A stretch of DNA of 7,790 bases from Rhodoferax sp. (GTDB lineage Bacteria > Pseudomonadota > Gammaproteobacteria > Burkholderiales > Burkholderiaceae_C): NCBI GenBank assembly GCA_023231075.1, contig JALNWC010000108.1, forward strand, positions 1-7,790, in the 5' to 3' direction. A model generated the notes under the pieces. That model worked only from the letters and a program-made list of their open reading frames with translations. It had not been told where the DNA came from and did not search any database. The position numbers were made by a program, and so were the translations under genes. Shown here piece by piece: positions 1 through 6,208 of the stretch; position 1 is the stretch's first letter; each line of letters begins with the position of its first letter.

Positions 1-76
1 AGCTCTGTCCCCAACGATACGAAAACCTTGCGGGAAAGACCGAAGTTACGCGAAGCGAACAAGCTCTGTCCCCAAC
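1..76. repeat. Two spaced 15-base direct repeats upstream of mlaD
   Basis: The 15-mer AGCTCTGTCCCCAAC occurs at 1-15 and again, identically, at 62-76, with 46 unrelated bases between, giving a 61-base period. The first copy touches the window edge, so more copies may lie to the left. All three forward frames happen to be open across most of this stretch, but none of the translations resembles a MlaE C-terminus, so I treat it as intergenic. The motif (reverse complement GTTGGGGACAGAGCT) resembles short GGGGACAGA-type repeats seen next to REP-associated Y1 transposases in some proteobacteria. That link is from memory and untested. Two copies are too few, and the repeat too short, to call a CRISPR array. 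Confidence 0.6.
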
Positions 77-94
77 TGATTAGAAGGAAGTTTT

Positions 95-580
95 ATGCAA
101 CGTTCAAAAAATGATGTCTGGGTGGGCATTTTTGTACTCATTGGCGCGGCCGCCATTTTGTTCTTGGCGCTCCAGTCGGCCAACCTGCTGAGCCTGAGTT
201 TCCAGAAAACCTACCAGGTCAAGGCCAAGTTTGACAATGTCGGCGGCATCAAGCCCAAGGCAGCGGTGCGCAGTGCCGGTGTGGTGGTGGGTCGGGTCGA
301 TAACATCGCCTTCGACGACAAATCGTTTCAGGCGGTGGTGACGATGGCGCTGGAAAGCCGCTATGTGTTCCCCAAGGACAGTTCACTCAAAATCCTGACC
401 AGCGGCTTGCTCGGTGAGCAATACCTGGGCATCGAGGCGGGTGCCGACGACAAGAATCTGGTGGCCGGGGACACCATCTCCAGCACCCAGTCGGCGGTGG
501 TGCTGGAAAATCTCATCAGCCAGTTTTTGTTCAGCAAAGCCGCGGAGCCCGCGCCAGGGAATGGGAGTCAGGAAAAATAA
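95..580 (+). CDS. mlaD: MlaD, MCE-domain phospholipid-binding protein of the Mla transporter
   Basis: This is the periplasmic, inner-membrane-anchored lipid-binding subunit of the MlaFEDB ABC complex; in the known family it forms a hexameric ring passing phospholipids between MlaC and MlaE. The 161 residues start with a short cytoplasmic tail and one hydrophobic anchor (about 9-32, VWVGIFVLIGAAAILFLALQ). A single MCE domain follows (about 40-117), with the typical FDNVGGIKPKAAVRSAGVVVGRV and the hydrophobic pore-loop region TSGLLGEQYLGIEAG. The C-terminal tail is short, and the length is slightly below the E. coli protein (183). The start is set by a good Shine-Dalgarno AAGGAAG at 84-90 just before ATG 95. 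The stop overlaps the next start by one base, so translation of mlaA is probably coupled. mlaF and mlaE are expected just upstream, outside the window. Confidence 0.96.
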   Translation: MQRSKNDVWVGIFVLIGAAAILFLALQSANLLSLSFQKTYQVKAKFDNVGGIKPKAAVRSAGVVVGRVDNIAFDDKSFQAVVTMALESRYVFPKDSSLKILTSGLLGEQYLGIEAGADDKNLVAGDTISSTQSAVVLENLISQFLFSKAAEPAPGNGSQEK

Positions 581-1368
581 TGGAATCTTTTTGCAATCAA
601 GCAAGCGGCAAGATGACCCGCCGCTTGTGGGCGGGTTTGGCGCTGTTCGTGCTCATGTTGAGCGGCTGTGCCACCGGGCCCAACGCCAATCCGCGCGACC
701 CGCTGGAGCCCTTCAATCGCGGCATGTACCAGTTCAATGACGCCGTGGACCGGGCTGTGGTCAAACCGGTCGCCACCGTTTACCGCGATGTCTTGCCGTC
801 GCCGGTGCGCACCGGCGTGACCAATTTCTTTGCCAACCTGCAGGATGTCTGGTCGTTCGTCAACAACAGCCTGCAACTCAAGGGTGAGGCGGCCGGCAAC
901 AGCCTGGTGCGGTTTGGTGTCAACACCGTCTTTGGTTTGGGCGGTGTGCTCGACATTGCCTCCGAGATGCAAATTGAGCGCCACACCGAAGACTTCGGCC
1001 AGACGCTGGGCTATTGGGGTGTGGGCGCTGGCCCCTATCTGGTCCTGCCTTTGCTGGGGCCGTCAACCGTGCGCGACACCGCGGCCTTGCCACTGGATGT
1101 GCAGGGCAATCTGGTCTCGGGCGTTAACGATGTTCCGGCGCGCAATTCACTCACCGTGCTCAATTTGTTGAACCAGCGTGCCCGCCTGCTCGATGCTTCC
1201 AAAATGCTCGAGCAAGTCGCGCTGGATTCCTACACTTTTACCCGTGATGCCTTTTTGCAGAGCCGTTTAAATGCGGTGTACGACGGCTACCCGCCTGATG
1301 ACGGCGAGCCGTTTGAACCAACAGAAGAAAATCCGGTCGAACCAACTTTTGAGAGTAATGGACTATGA
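580..1368 (+). CDS. mlaA: MlaA (VacJ) outer-membrane lipoprotein of phospholipid transport
   Basis: MlaA forms a ring in the inner leaflet of the outer membrane and, with porins, removes mislocalised phospholipids from the outer leaflet, handing them to MlaC. The 262-residue product begins with a lipoprotein signal peptide: basic region (TRR), hydrophobic core LWAGLALFVLML and lipobox LSGC, with the lipidated cysteine at residue 30. The next residue is Ala, not Asp, which fits sorting to the outer membrane. The family signature DPLEPFNRGMYQFNDAVD follows at about 40-57, then the conserved FGQTLGYWGVGAGPYLVLPLLGPSTVRD segment. The tail (about 240-262) is acidic and proline-rich. ATG 580 is chosen because AGGA at 570-573 sits six bases ahead and the ATG overlaps the mlaD stop; ATG 613 (residue 12) would also give a normal signal peptide. 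In E. coli mlaA is unlinked to the other mla genes; here it sits between mlaD and mlaC. Confidence 0.95.
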   Translation: MESFCNQASGKMTRRLWAGLALFVLMLSGCATGPNANPRDPLEPFNRGMYQFNDAVDRAVVKPVATVYRDVLPSPVRTGVTNFFANLQDVWSFVNNSLQLKGEAAGNSLVRFGVNTVFGLGGVLDIASEMQIERHTEDFGQTLGYWGVGAGPYLVLPLLGPSTVRDTAALPLDVQGNLVSGVNDVPARNSLTVLNLLNQRARLLDASKMLEQVALDSYTFTRDAFLQSRLNAVYDGYPPDDGEPFEPTEENPVEPTFESNGL

Positions 1369-2015
1369 ACAGACGTTTTTTAAACCAATGGCTGTGGGCC
1401 GTCACGGCCAGCTTGTTCATGTCGGTGTCGGGGCATGCCGCCGACGAAGCGCCCGATGCGCTGATTGGGCGCTTGACCCGGGAATCCCTGGATATCATCC
1501 AGGCCGACAAGGCGTTGCAGGCCGGTGATGTGTCGCGCATCATCGAAGTGGTTGACGAAAAAATCATGCCCCACCTGAACTTTCAGCGCATGACCGCTTC
1601 TGCGGTGGGGCCCGGCTGGCGTCAGGCGACCCCGGAGCAACGCAAGCGTCTTGAGGCAGAGTTCAAAACCCTGTTGGTGCGCACCTACGCTGGCGCCATG
1701 AGCCAGGCCAAGAACCTGAGCTTTAGTGTCAAACCCTTGCGCGCGGCGCCAGATGACAAGGAAGTGATCGTGCGCACCCTGATCATCGGCCGGGGCGATC
1801 CGGTGCAACTCGACTACCGTCTTGAAAAAACGCCGGGTGTGGGTGCTGGCTGGAAAGTTTACAACCTCAATGTACTGGGCGTTTGGCTGGTGGAAACCTA
1901 CCGCAGCCAATTTGCCCAGGAGATCAACGCCAAGGGCATTGACGGTTTGATTGCCACGCTGACCGAGCGCAACAAAGCCAACGCTACGGCCAATGCCAAG
2001 TCGGCCAAAGGTTGA
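1365..2015 (+). CDS. mlaC: MlaC, periplasmic phospholipid shuttle
   Basis: MlaC is the soluble periplasmic carrier that moves phospholipid between MlaA at the outer membrane and MlaD at the inner membrane. The 216-residue product has a cleavable signal peptide: RR near the N-terminus, hydrophobic core WLWAVTASLFMSV, and probable cleavage after SGHA (residue 25) or the following Ala. The mature part has the family's features: an N-terminal helical region with PHLNFQRMTASAVGPGWRQA, then the RTYAGAMSQ segment, the central beta sheet VQLDYRLEKTPGVGAGWKVYNLNVLGVWLVETYRSQF, and the final helix AKGIDGLIATLTERN. Length matches E. coli MlaC (211). ATG 1365 overlaps the mlaA stop by four bases (ATGA), so translation is probably coupled. 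A Lys/Ala/Asn-rich tail ends the protein. Confidence 0.95.
   Translation: MNRRFLNQWLWAVTASLFMSVSGHAADEAPDALIGRLTRESLDIIQADKALQAGDVSRIIEVVDEKIMPHLNFQRMTASAVGPGWRQATPEQRKRLEAEFKTLLVRTYAGAMSQAKNLSFSVKPLRAAPDDKEVIVRTLIIGRGDPVQLDYRLEKTPGVGAGWKVYNLNVLGVWLVETYRSQFAQEINAKGIDGLIATLTERNKANATANAKSAKG
2007..2011 (+). promoter_or_regulatory. Ribosome binding site deciding the mlaB start
   Basis: AAAGG at 2007-2011 lies five bases before ATG 2017, inside the last codons of mlaC. It supports ATG 2017 over the in-frame ATG 1993, which lies inside mlaC without such a site and would add eight residues (MPSRPKVD) outside the STAS fold. Confidence 0.55.
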
Positions 2016-2016
2016 C

Positions 2017-2289
2017 ATGCTGGTATTGCCTGAAGCGATCACGCAGGCCAACGCCGTGGCTTGCCTCGGGGCTTTGTCAAACGCGCTGGCCCAGGAGTCC
2101 ACAGCCGACGTGGTCGTTGACGCTGCGCGCTTGAGCCGCTTTGACTCGGCGGCACTGGCCTTGCTGCTGGAAGTGCGTCGCAAGGTGCTCAAAATGGGCA
2201 AAACCTTCGCCGTCAAGGACGCGCCGCAACGCCTGCAAGACTTGGCTGATTTGTACGGCATCGCCGAACTTTTGCCGTCCCGGCCTTGA
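2017..2289 (+). CDS. mlaB: MlaB, STAS-domain subunit of the Mla transporter
   Basis: MlaB is the small cytoplasmic STAS-domain protein that binds the ATPase MlaF and supports assembly and activity of the MlaFEDB complex. From ATG 2017 the product is 90 residues, essentially a single STAS fold: the beta strand ADVVVDAARLSRFDS, the hallmark FDSAALALLLEV with a serine at the position corresponding to the phosphorylatable site of anti-sigma antagonists, then KMGKTFAVKDAPQRLQDLADLYGIAELL. Size is close to E. coli MlaB (97). The start follows the mlaC stop by one base and has an AAAGG site within mlaC. A GGCC-TTGA-GGCC hairpin (2282-2293) spans its stop codon; it has no T-run and is not a convincing terminator. 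Confidence 0.88.
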   Translation: MLVLPEAITQANAVACLGALSNALAQESTADVVVDAARLSRFDSAALALLLEVRRKVLKMGKTFAVKDAPQRLQDLADLYGIAELLPSRP

Positions 2290-2297
2290 GGCCCCGG

Positions 2298-2303
2298 TAA
2301 AAT
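2298..2303 (+). promoter_or_regulatory. Possible -10 element for the ABC transporter genes
   Basis: TAAAAT matches the -10 consensus TATAAT at five of six positions and ends nine bases before ATG 2313, so a transcript from it would be leaderless or nearly so. No Shine-Dalgarno sequence is visible ahead of that ATG, which fits. The -35 is poor: TTGCCG at 2272-2277 matches four of six but the spacing of 20 is too long. Treat as a candidate only. Confidence 0.3.
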
Positions 2304-2312
2304 AGCGATTCC

Positions 2313-3254
2313 ATGCCTGCCATCTCATTCCAGTCCATCTCCAAAAGCTACCCCTCCCCACGCGGCCCCCAGGCCGGCACCTTTCTCGCGCTCGACAACG
2401 TGAGTCTGGCCGTTGAAGAGGGCGAGTTTTTTGGTTTGCTCGGCCCCAACGGTGCGGGCAAGACCACCCTGATCACCATTCTGGCGGGCCTGGCCAAAGC
2501 CAGCTCCGGGCGCGTCAGCGTCATGGGGCACGACGTGCAAACCGACTTTGCCGCCGCCCGCCGTTCCTTGGGCGTGGTGCCGCAAGAACTGGTGTTTGAC
2601 CCCTTTTTCAATGTGCGCGAGGCGCTGTTGTTCCAGTCGGGTTACTTTGGCGTCAGGCACAACGAAACCTGGGTTGACGAGCTGCTTGATAGCCTGGGCC
2701 TCACCGACAAGGCCTATGTCAATATGCGCGCGCTCTCGGGCGGCATGAAGCGCCGGGTGCTGGTGGCGCTGGCGCTGGTGCACAAGCCGCCCGTGATCGT
2801 GCTGGACGAACCCACCGCCGGCGTCGACGTGGAGTTGCGCCAAACCCTGTGGCACTTTATTGCCAAGCTCAATAAACAGGGCCACACCGTCTTGCTGACC
2901 ACCCATTACCTCGAAGAAGCCGAAGCCCTGTGCGGCCGCATTGCCATGTTGAAAACGGGCAAGGTGGTGGCGCTGGACAGCACCAGCGCGCTGCTCAGTG
3001 CGGCCTCCGGCAACGTGTTGCGCTGCACGGTCGATGGCGACCTGCCGCCCGAGCTGGCGCGCCTGGCGCGCGTCACCGGGCGCGTGGTGCAGTTGCCCAC
3101 CAAGGATGCCCTGGCCGTTGAACAATACCTGATTCAAATTCGCCAGGCCGGCCTGCAGGTGCAAGACATCGAGATTCGCCGACCCGATCTTGAAGACGTA
3201 TTTTTAAAAGTGATGCAACAACACCCCGGACGCGACGATCGGAGCCCCGCATGA
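2313..3254 (+). CDS. yadG: YadG-like ABC transporter ATP-binding protein
   Basis: This is the ATPase of an ABC-2 type exporter whose substrate is unknown, as it is for E. coli YadG/YadH. All nucleotide-binding motifs are intact in the 313 residues: Walker A GPNGAGKTT (44-52), Q-loop Gln91 in VVPQELVFDPF, signature LSGGMKRR (141-148), Walker B VIVLDEPT (161-168), D-loop AGVDVEL, and switch His198 in LLTTHYLEE. The strings RRSLGVVPQE, GYFGV and DEPTAGVDVELR closely follow YadG, whose length (308) also agrees. The C-terminal ~90 residues after the ATPase core are the less conserved extension of this subfamily. ATG 2313 lies 23 bases after the mlaB stop without a clear Shine-Dalgarno; a -10-like TAAAAT lies just upstream. 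The stop overlaps the permease start by four bases, so the two form one unit. A role linked to the envelope is suggested only by position. Confidence 0.9.
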   Translation: MPAISFQSISKSYPSPRGPQAGTFLALDNVSLAVEEGEFFGLLGPNGAGKTTLITILAGLAKASSGRVSVMGHDVQTDFAAARRSLGVVPQELVFDPFFNVREALLFQSGYFGVRHNETWVDELLDSLGLTDKAYVNMRALSGGMKRRVLVALALVHKPPVIVLDEPTAGVDVELRQTLWHFIAKLNKQGHTVLLTTHYLEEAEALCGRIAMLKTGKVVALDSTSALLSAASGNVLRCTVDGDLPPELARLARVTGRVVQLPTKDALAVEQYLIQIRQAGLQVQDIEIRRPDLEDVFLKVMQQHPGRDDRSPA

Positions 3255-4006
3255 CCGGCTGGCAAATGCTCCTGTACAAAGAGGTGCTGCGCTTCTGGCG
3301 GGTGGCGGCGCAAACCATCACCGGTCCGATCCTGACCTCGCTGCTGTATTTACTGGTCTTTGGTCAGGCGCTGGAGTCCCACGTCAAGGTCTATGACAAC
3401 GTGAGTTACACCGCGTTTCTGGTGCCGGGGCTGGCCATGATGAGCCTGTTGCAAAACGCCTTCGCCAACAGTTCGTCCTCGCTGGTCGCCAGCAAGGTCA
3501 TGGGCAACCTGGTGTTTTTGTTGCTCACACCCCTGTCAGCCTGGCACTGGTTTGTGGCCTATGTCGGTGCGGCGGTGGTGCGTGGTCTGGTGGTGGGTTT
3601 GGGCGTGTTGGCGGTGTCGCTGCTGTTTGCCGTGCCGCCCTTGGTGCAACCGGTTTGGGCGCTGCTGTTCGCGGTGCTGGGGGCCGCCCTGATGGGGGCC
3701 TTGGGCGTGGTGGCGGGCTTGTGGTCAGAAAAATTTGACCAGATGGCCGCCTTCCAGAACTTTGCCGTGATGCCCATGACGTTTTTGAGCGGGGTCTTTT
3801 ATTCCATCCATTCCTTGCCGCCGTTCTGGCAGACCGTGAGCCATTTCAACCCGTTCTTTTACATGATCGACGGTTTCCGTTATGGCTTTTTTGGCGTCAG
3901 CGATGTCTCGCCCTGGCTCAGCCTGGGTATCGTGGCTGCGGCGACGGCAGGCGTGGGCCTGTGGGCGCTGCTGCTGCTGCGCATGGGTTACAAAATTCGT
4001 TCCTGA
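3251..4006 (+). CDS. yadH: YadH-like ABC-2 transporter permease
   Basis: This is the inner-membrane permease partner of the preceding ATPase. The 251 residues contain about six hydrophobic segments: roughly 23-41, 54-78, 97-128 (probably two helices close together), 133-158, 170-186 and 222-243. The ABC-2 family hallmark is clear near 180-215: SGVFYSIHSLPPFWQTVSHF followed by NPFFYMIDGFRYGFFG, nearly the same as E. coli YadH (LPPFWQ..SH.NP..YMI.GFRYGF.G). The N-terminal amphipathic stretch YKEVLRFWRV is also typical. Length agrees with YadH (256). The ATGA overlap with the ATPase stop implies translational coupling and matched amounts of both subunits. The substrate cannot be read from the sequence; related transporters export polysaccharides, lipids or drugs. 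Confidence 0.9.
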   Translation: MTGWQMLLYKEVLRFWRVAAQTITGPILTSLLYLLVFGQALESHVKVYDNVSYTAFLVPGLAMMSLLQNAFANSSSSLVASKVMGNLVFLLLTPLSAWHWFVAYVGAAVVRGLVVGLGVLAVSLLFAVPPLVQPVWALLFAVLGAALMGALGVVAGLWSEKFDQMAAFQNFAVMPMTFLSGVFYSIHSLPPFWQTVSHFNPFFYMIDGFRYGFFGVSDVSPWLSLGIVAAATAGVGLWALLLLRMGYKIRS

Positions 4007-4033
4007 TGACGACAAATTCAAGAAAGTAAACAG

Positions 4034-4276
4034 ATGACGGCTGATCAAATCAAACAACTCATTGCCGCTAACCTGGCCTGCGACCACCTCACGCTCGAGG
4101 GCGATGGCCGTCACTGGTACGCGGTCGTGGTCTCGCCCGAGTTTGACGGCAAACGCGCCATTGCCCGGCATCAGCGGGTTTACGCCTGTCTGGGCGACAA
4201 GATGAAAACCGACGAAGTTCACGCCCTGTCGATCAAAGCCTTCACCCCTTCCGAATGGGCAGCCCAAGCGGTCTGA
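4034..4276 (+). CDS. ibaG: BolA/IbaG-family protein
   Basis: This is a small (80-residue) cytoplasmic BolA-like protein. Members partner with monothiol glutaredoxins and take part in iron-sulfur cluster handling; E. coli IbaG (YrbA) is also linked to acid stress. Visible are the first helix TADQIKQLIAANL, the strand LEGDGRHWYAVVVSPEF, the segment AIARHQRVYACLGD, and the conserved C-terminal VHALSIKAFTPSEWA with the family histidine at VHAL. The GDGRHW and TPSEW strings fit IbaG better than BolA itself. It sits 27 bases after the permease and three bases before murA; in E. coli ibaG is likewise immediately upstream of murA and next to the mla cluster, which supports the assignment. Its ribosome binding site is weak (AGAAAG at 4021-4026). 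Confidence 0.92.
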   Translation: MTADQIKQLIAANLACDHLTLEGDGRHWYAVVVSPEFDGKRAIARHQRVYACLGDKMKTDEVHALSIKAFTPSEWAAQAV

Positions 4277-4279
4277 GCC

Positions 4280-5557
4280 ATGGATAAATTACGCATTCGC
4301 GGTGGCCGCACGCTCAACGGCACGGTCACCATTTCGGGCGCGAAAAACGCCGCGCTGCCCGAGCTGTGCGCCACCCTGTTGACCTCTGAGCCGGTCAACC
4401 TGGTGAACGTGCCGCGCCTGCAGGACGTGGCGACCATGCGCAAGCTGCTCGGCCACATGGGGGTGCAGACCCAGACCCACGGTGAGCGCGGTGGCATGAG
4501 CTTCTCTGCCGCCGGGTCCATCCAACCCGAGGCCCCTTACGAGCTGGTCAAGACCATGCGCGCCTCGGTGCTGGTGCTGGGGCCGCTGCTGGCGCGCTTT
4601 GGTCACGCCCGCGTGTCGCTGCCGGGAGGCTGTGCCATCGGCTCGCGCCCGGTCGACCAGCATATCAAGGGTCTGACCGCCATGGGCGCCGACATTGTCA
4701 TCGAACACGGTTACATGGTCGCCAAACTGTCGGCAGGGCGCACGCGCCTCAAAGGCGCACGCATTGCGACCGACATGGTCACCGTCACCGGCACCGAGAA
4801 TTTCATGATGGCTGCCGTGCTGGCCGAAGGCGAGACCATTCTGGAAAACGCCGCGCAGGAGCCCGAAATACCCGATCTGGCCGAGATGCTGATCCAGATG
4901 GGCGCCCGCATAAAAGGCCATGGCACCAGCCGCATCGTCATCCAGGGGGTTGCGGCCTTGCACGGCTGCACCCATCAGGTGGTCGCCGACCGCATCGAAG
5001 CCGGCACCTTCCTGTGCGCCGTAGCCGCTGTCGGCGGTGACGTGGTGGTGCAGCACGGCCGCATCGAGCACCTTGAAGCGGTGGTCGAAAAGCTGCGTGA
5101 CGCGGGTGTCACGATCAGCAAACTGCCCGACGGCATCCGGGTGCAGTCGGCTGGCGCCCGTCAGCTTAAGGCGCAGAATTTCCGCACCACCGAATACCCC
5201 GGTTTTCCGACCGACATGCAGGCCCAGTTCATGGCGCTCAACACCGTGGCGCAAGGCACGGCCAAAGTAACCGAAACCATTTTTGAAAACCGCTTCATGC
5301 ACGTCAACGAGCTGGTGCGTCTGGGCGCCAACATCCAGATCGACGGCAAGGTGGCCATGGTCGAAGGCGTGCGCGCCTTGTCCGGCGCCACCGTGATGGC
5401 GACCGACCTGCGTGCCTCCGCCAGCCTGGTGATTGCCGGCCTGGTGGCGGAAGGCGAAACGCTGGTGGACCGCATCTACCACCTCGACCGCGGCTACGAC
5501 CAGATGGAGGCCAAGCTGCGCGGCTTGGGGGCCGACATTGAAAGAGTCAAATCATGA
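4280..5557 (+). CDS. murA: MurA, UDP-N-acetylglucosamine 1-carboxyvinyltransferase
   Basis: MurA transfers enolpyruvate from phosphoenolpyruvate to UDP-GlcNAc, the first committed step of peptidoglycan synthesis in the cytoplasm. The 425-residue product (E. coli 419) is complete. Lys22-Asn23 in SGAKNAALP correspond to the E. coli substrate-binding pair. The catalytic loop LPGGCAIGSRPVDQHI carries Cys118, equivalent to E. coli Cys115, the residue alkylated by fosfomycin; a cysteine rather than aspartate predicts a fosfomycin-sensitive form of the enzyme, but says nothing about uptake or modifying enzymes. Asp312 in YPGFPTDMQAQF corresponds to the catalytic Asp305. The start follows the ibaG stop by three bases, inviting coupled translation, and the stop overlaps hisG by four bases. 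Linkage of ibaG, murA, hisG and hisD is a common gammaproteobacterial/betaproteobacterial arrangement for the first pair and a betaproteobacterial one for the whole. Confidence 0.97.
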   Translation: MDKLRIRGGRTLNGTVTISGAKNAALPELCATLLTSEPVNLVNVPRLQDVATMRKLLGHMGVQTQTHGERGGMSFSAAGSIQPEAPYELVKTMRASVLVLGPLLARFGHARVSLPGGCAIGSRPVDQHIKGLTAMGADIVIEHGYMVAKLSAGRTRLKGARIATDMVTVTGTENFMMAAVLAEGETILENAAQEPEIPDLAEMLIQMGARIKGHGTSRIVIQGVAALHGCTHQVVADRIEAGTFLCAVAAVGGDVVVQHGRIEHLEAVVEKLRDAGVTISKLPDGIRVQSAGARQLKAQNFRTTEYPGFPTDMQAQFMALNTVAQGTAKVTETIFENRFMHVNELVRLGANIQIDGKVAMVEGVRALSGATVMATDLRASASLVIAGLVAEGETLVDRIYHLDRGYDQMEAKLRGLGADIERVKS

Positions 5558-6192
5558 TCACCCTGGCCCTGTCCAAAGGACGCATTTTTGAAGAAACCCT
5601 GCCCTTGCTCAAGGCCGCCGGCATCGAGGTGCTGGAAGACCCGGAGAAATCACGCAAGCTCATTCTGACCACCAACCAGCCCGACGTGCGCGTGCTGGTG
5701 GTGCGCGCCACCGATGTGCCCACCTATGTGCAGTATGGCGGTGCCGACCTCGGCATCACCGGACGGGACACGCTGCTGGAACACGGCAGCGAGGGCTTGT
5801 ACCAGCCGCTCGACCTGCAAATCGCCAGGTGCCGCATCAGCGTGGCGGTGCGCTCGGATTTTGATTACCCGAGCGCCGTCAAAAAAGGCTCGCGCCTGAC
5901 CGTGGCCACCAAATACGTGGCGATTTCACGCGACTTCTTTGCCGCCAAGGGCGTGCACGTGGACCTGATCAAGCTCTACGGCAGCATGGAACTGGCCCCG
6001 CTGGTGGGCATGGCCGATGCCATCGTTGACCTGGTCTCCACCGGCAATACCCTCAAGGCCAACCATCTGGTCGAGGTCGAGCACATCATGGACATCAGCT
6101 CGCGCCTGGTGGTGAACCAGGCCGCGCTCAAGCTCAAGCAGGCCCCTATTCGCAAGATCATCGACGCCTTTGCCTCGGCCATCGGCAAATAA
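5554..6192 (+). CDS. hisG: HisG, ATP phosphoribosyltransferase, short form
   Basis: HisG condenses ATP with PRPP to phosphoribosyl-ATP, the first step of histidine synthesis. The product has 212 residues, against about 299 in E. coli, because it lacks the C-terminal histidine-sensing domain; this is the HisG_S form, which in known cases works in a hetero-octamer with the tRNA-synthetase-like HisZ. The catalytic core is intact: N-terminal ITLALSKGRIFEETLPLL, YVQYGGADLGITGRDTLLE, TVATKYVAISRDFF, and the PRPP-binding loop DLVSTGNTLKANHLVEVE. No hisZ occurs in this window; in Burkholderiales it is usually encoded elsewhere. The ATG overlaps the murA stop (ATGA), so hisG is probably translated with murA, tying a biosynthetic gene to a cell-wall gene. 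No leader peptide or attenuator is visible upstream, as murA fills that space. Confidence 0.96.
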   Translation: MITLALSKGRIFEETLPLLKAAGIEVLEDPEKSRKLILTTNQPDVRVLVVRATDVPTYVQYGGADLGITGRDTLLEHGSEGLYQPLDLQIARCRISVAVRSDFDYPSAVKKGSRLTVATKYVAISRDFFAAKGVHVDLIKLYGSMELAPLVGMADAIVDLVSTGNTLKANHLVEVEHIMDISSRLVVNQAALKLKQAPIRKIIDAFASAIGK

Positions 6193-6196
6193 ATCC

Positions 6197-6200
6197 GGAA
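6197..6200 (+). promoter_or_regulatory. Candidate ribosome binding site deciding the hisD start
   Basis: GGAA at 6197-6200 lies eight bases before ATG 6209 and only overlaps ATG 6200. It favours 6209, giving an N-terminus MSPLAKPARLST that looks like related HisD proteins. ATG 6200 and ATG 6170 (inside hisG) remain possible. Confidence 0.4.
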
Positions 6201-6208
6201 TGAACGCC

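Noticed and set aside
1..76. Edge of a CRISPR array
   Set aside because: Only two copies of a 15-base repeat with a 46-base spacer; CRISPR repeats are longer and arrays more regular, and no cas gene is present.
1380..2261. Minus-strand open frame opposite mlaC and mlaB (293 codons)
   Set aside because: Overlaps two confident genes on the plus strand and shows no domain or plausible start context.
4289..5482. Long open frame on the minus strand opposite murA (397 codons)
   Set aside because: It mirrors the codon structure of a GC-rich gene; its translation is rich in His, Gly and Gln, resembles no family, and murA on the other strand is certain.
6170..6208. Upstream hisD starts at 6170 or 6200
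   Set aside because: 6170 lies inside hisG and adds residues unlike the family; 6200 coincides with the GGAA ribosome binding site that fits 6209 better, although 6200 cannot be excluded.
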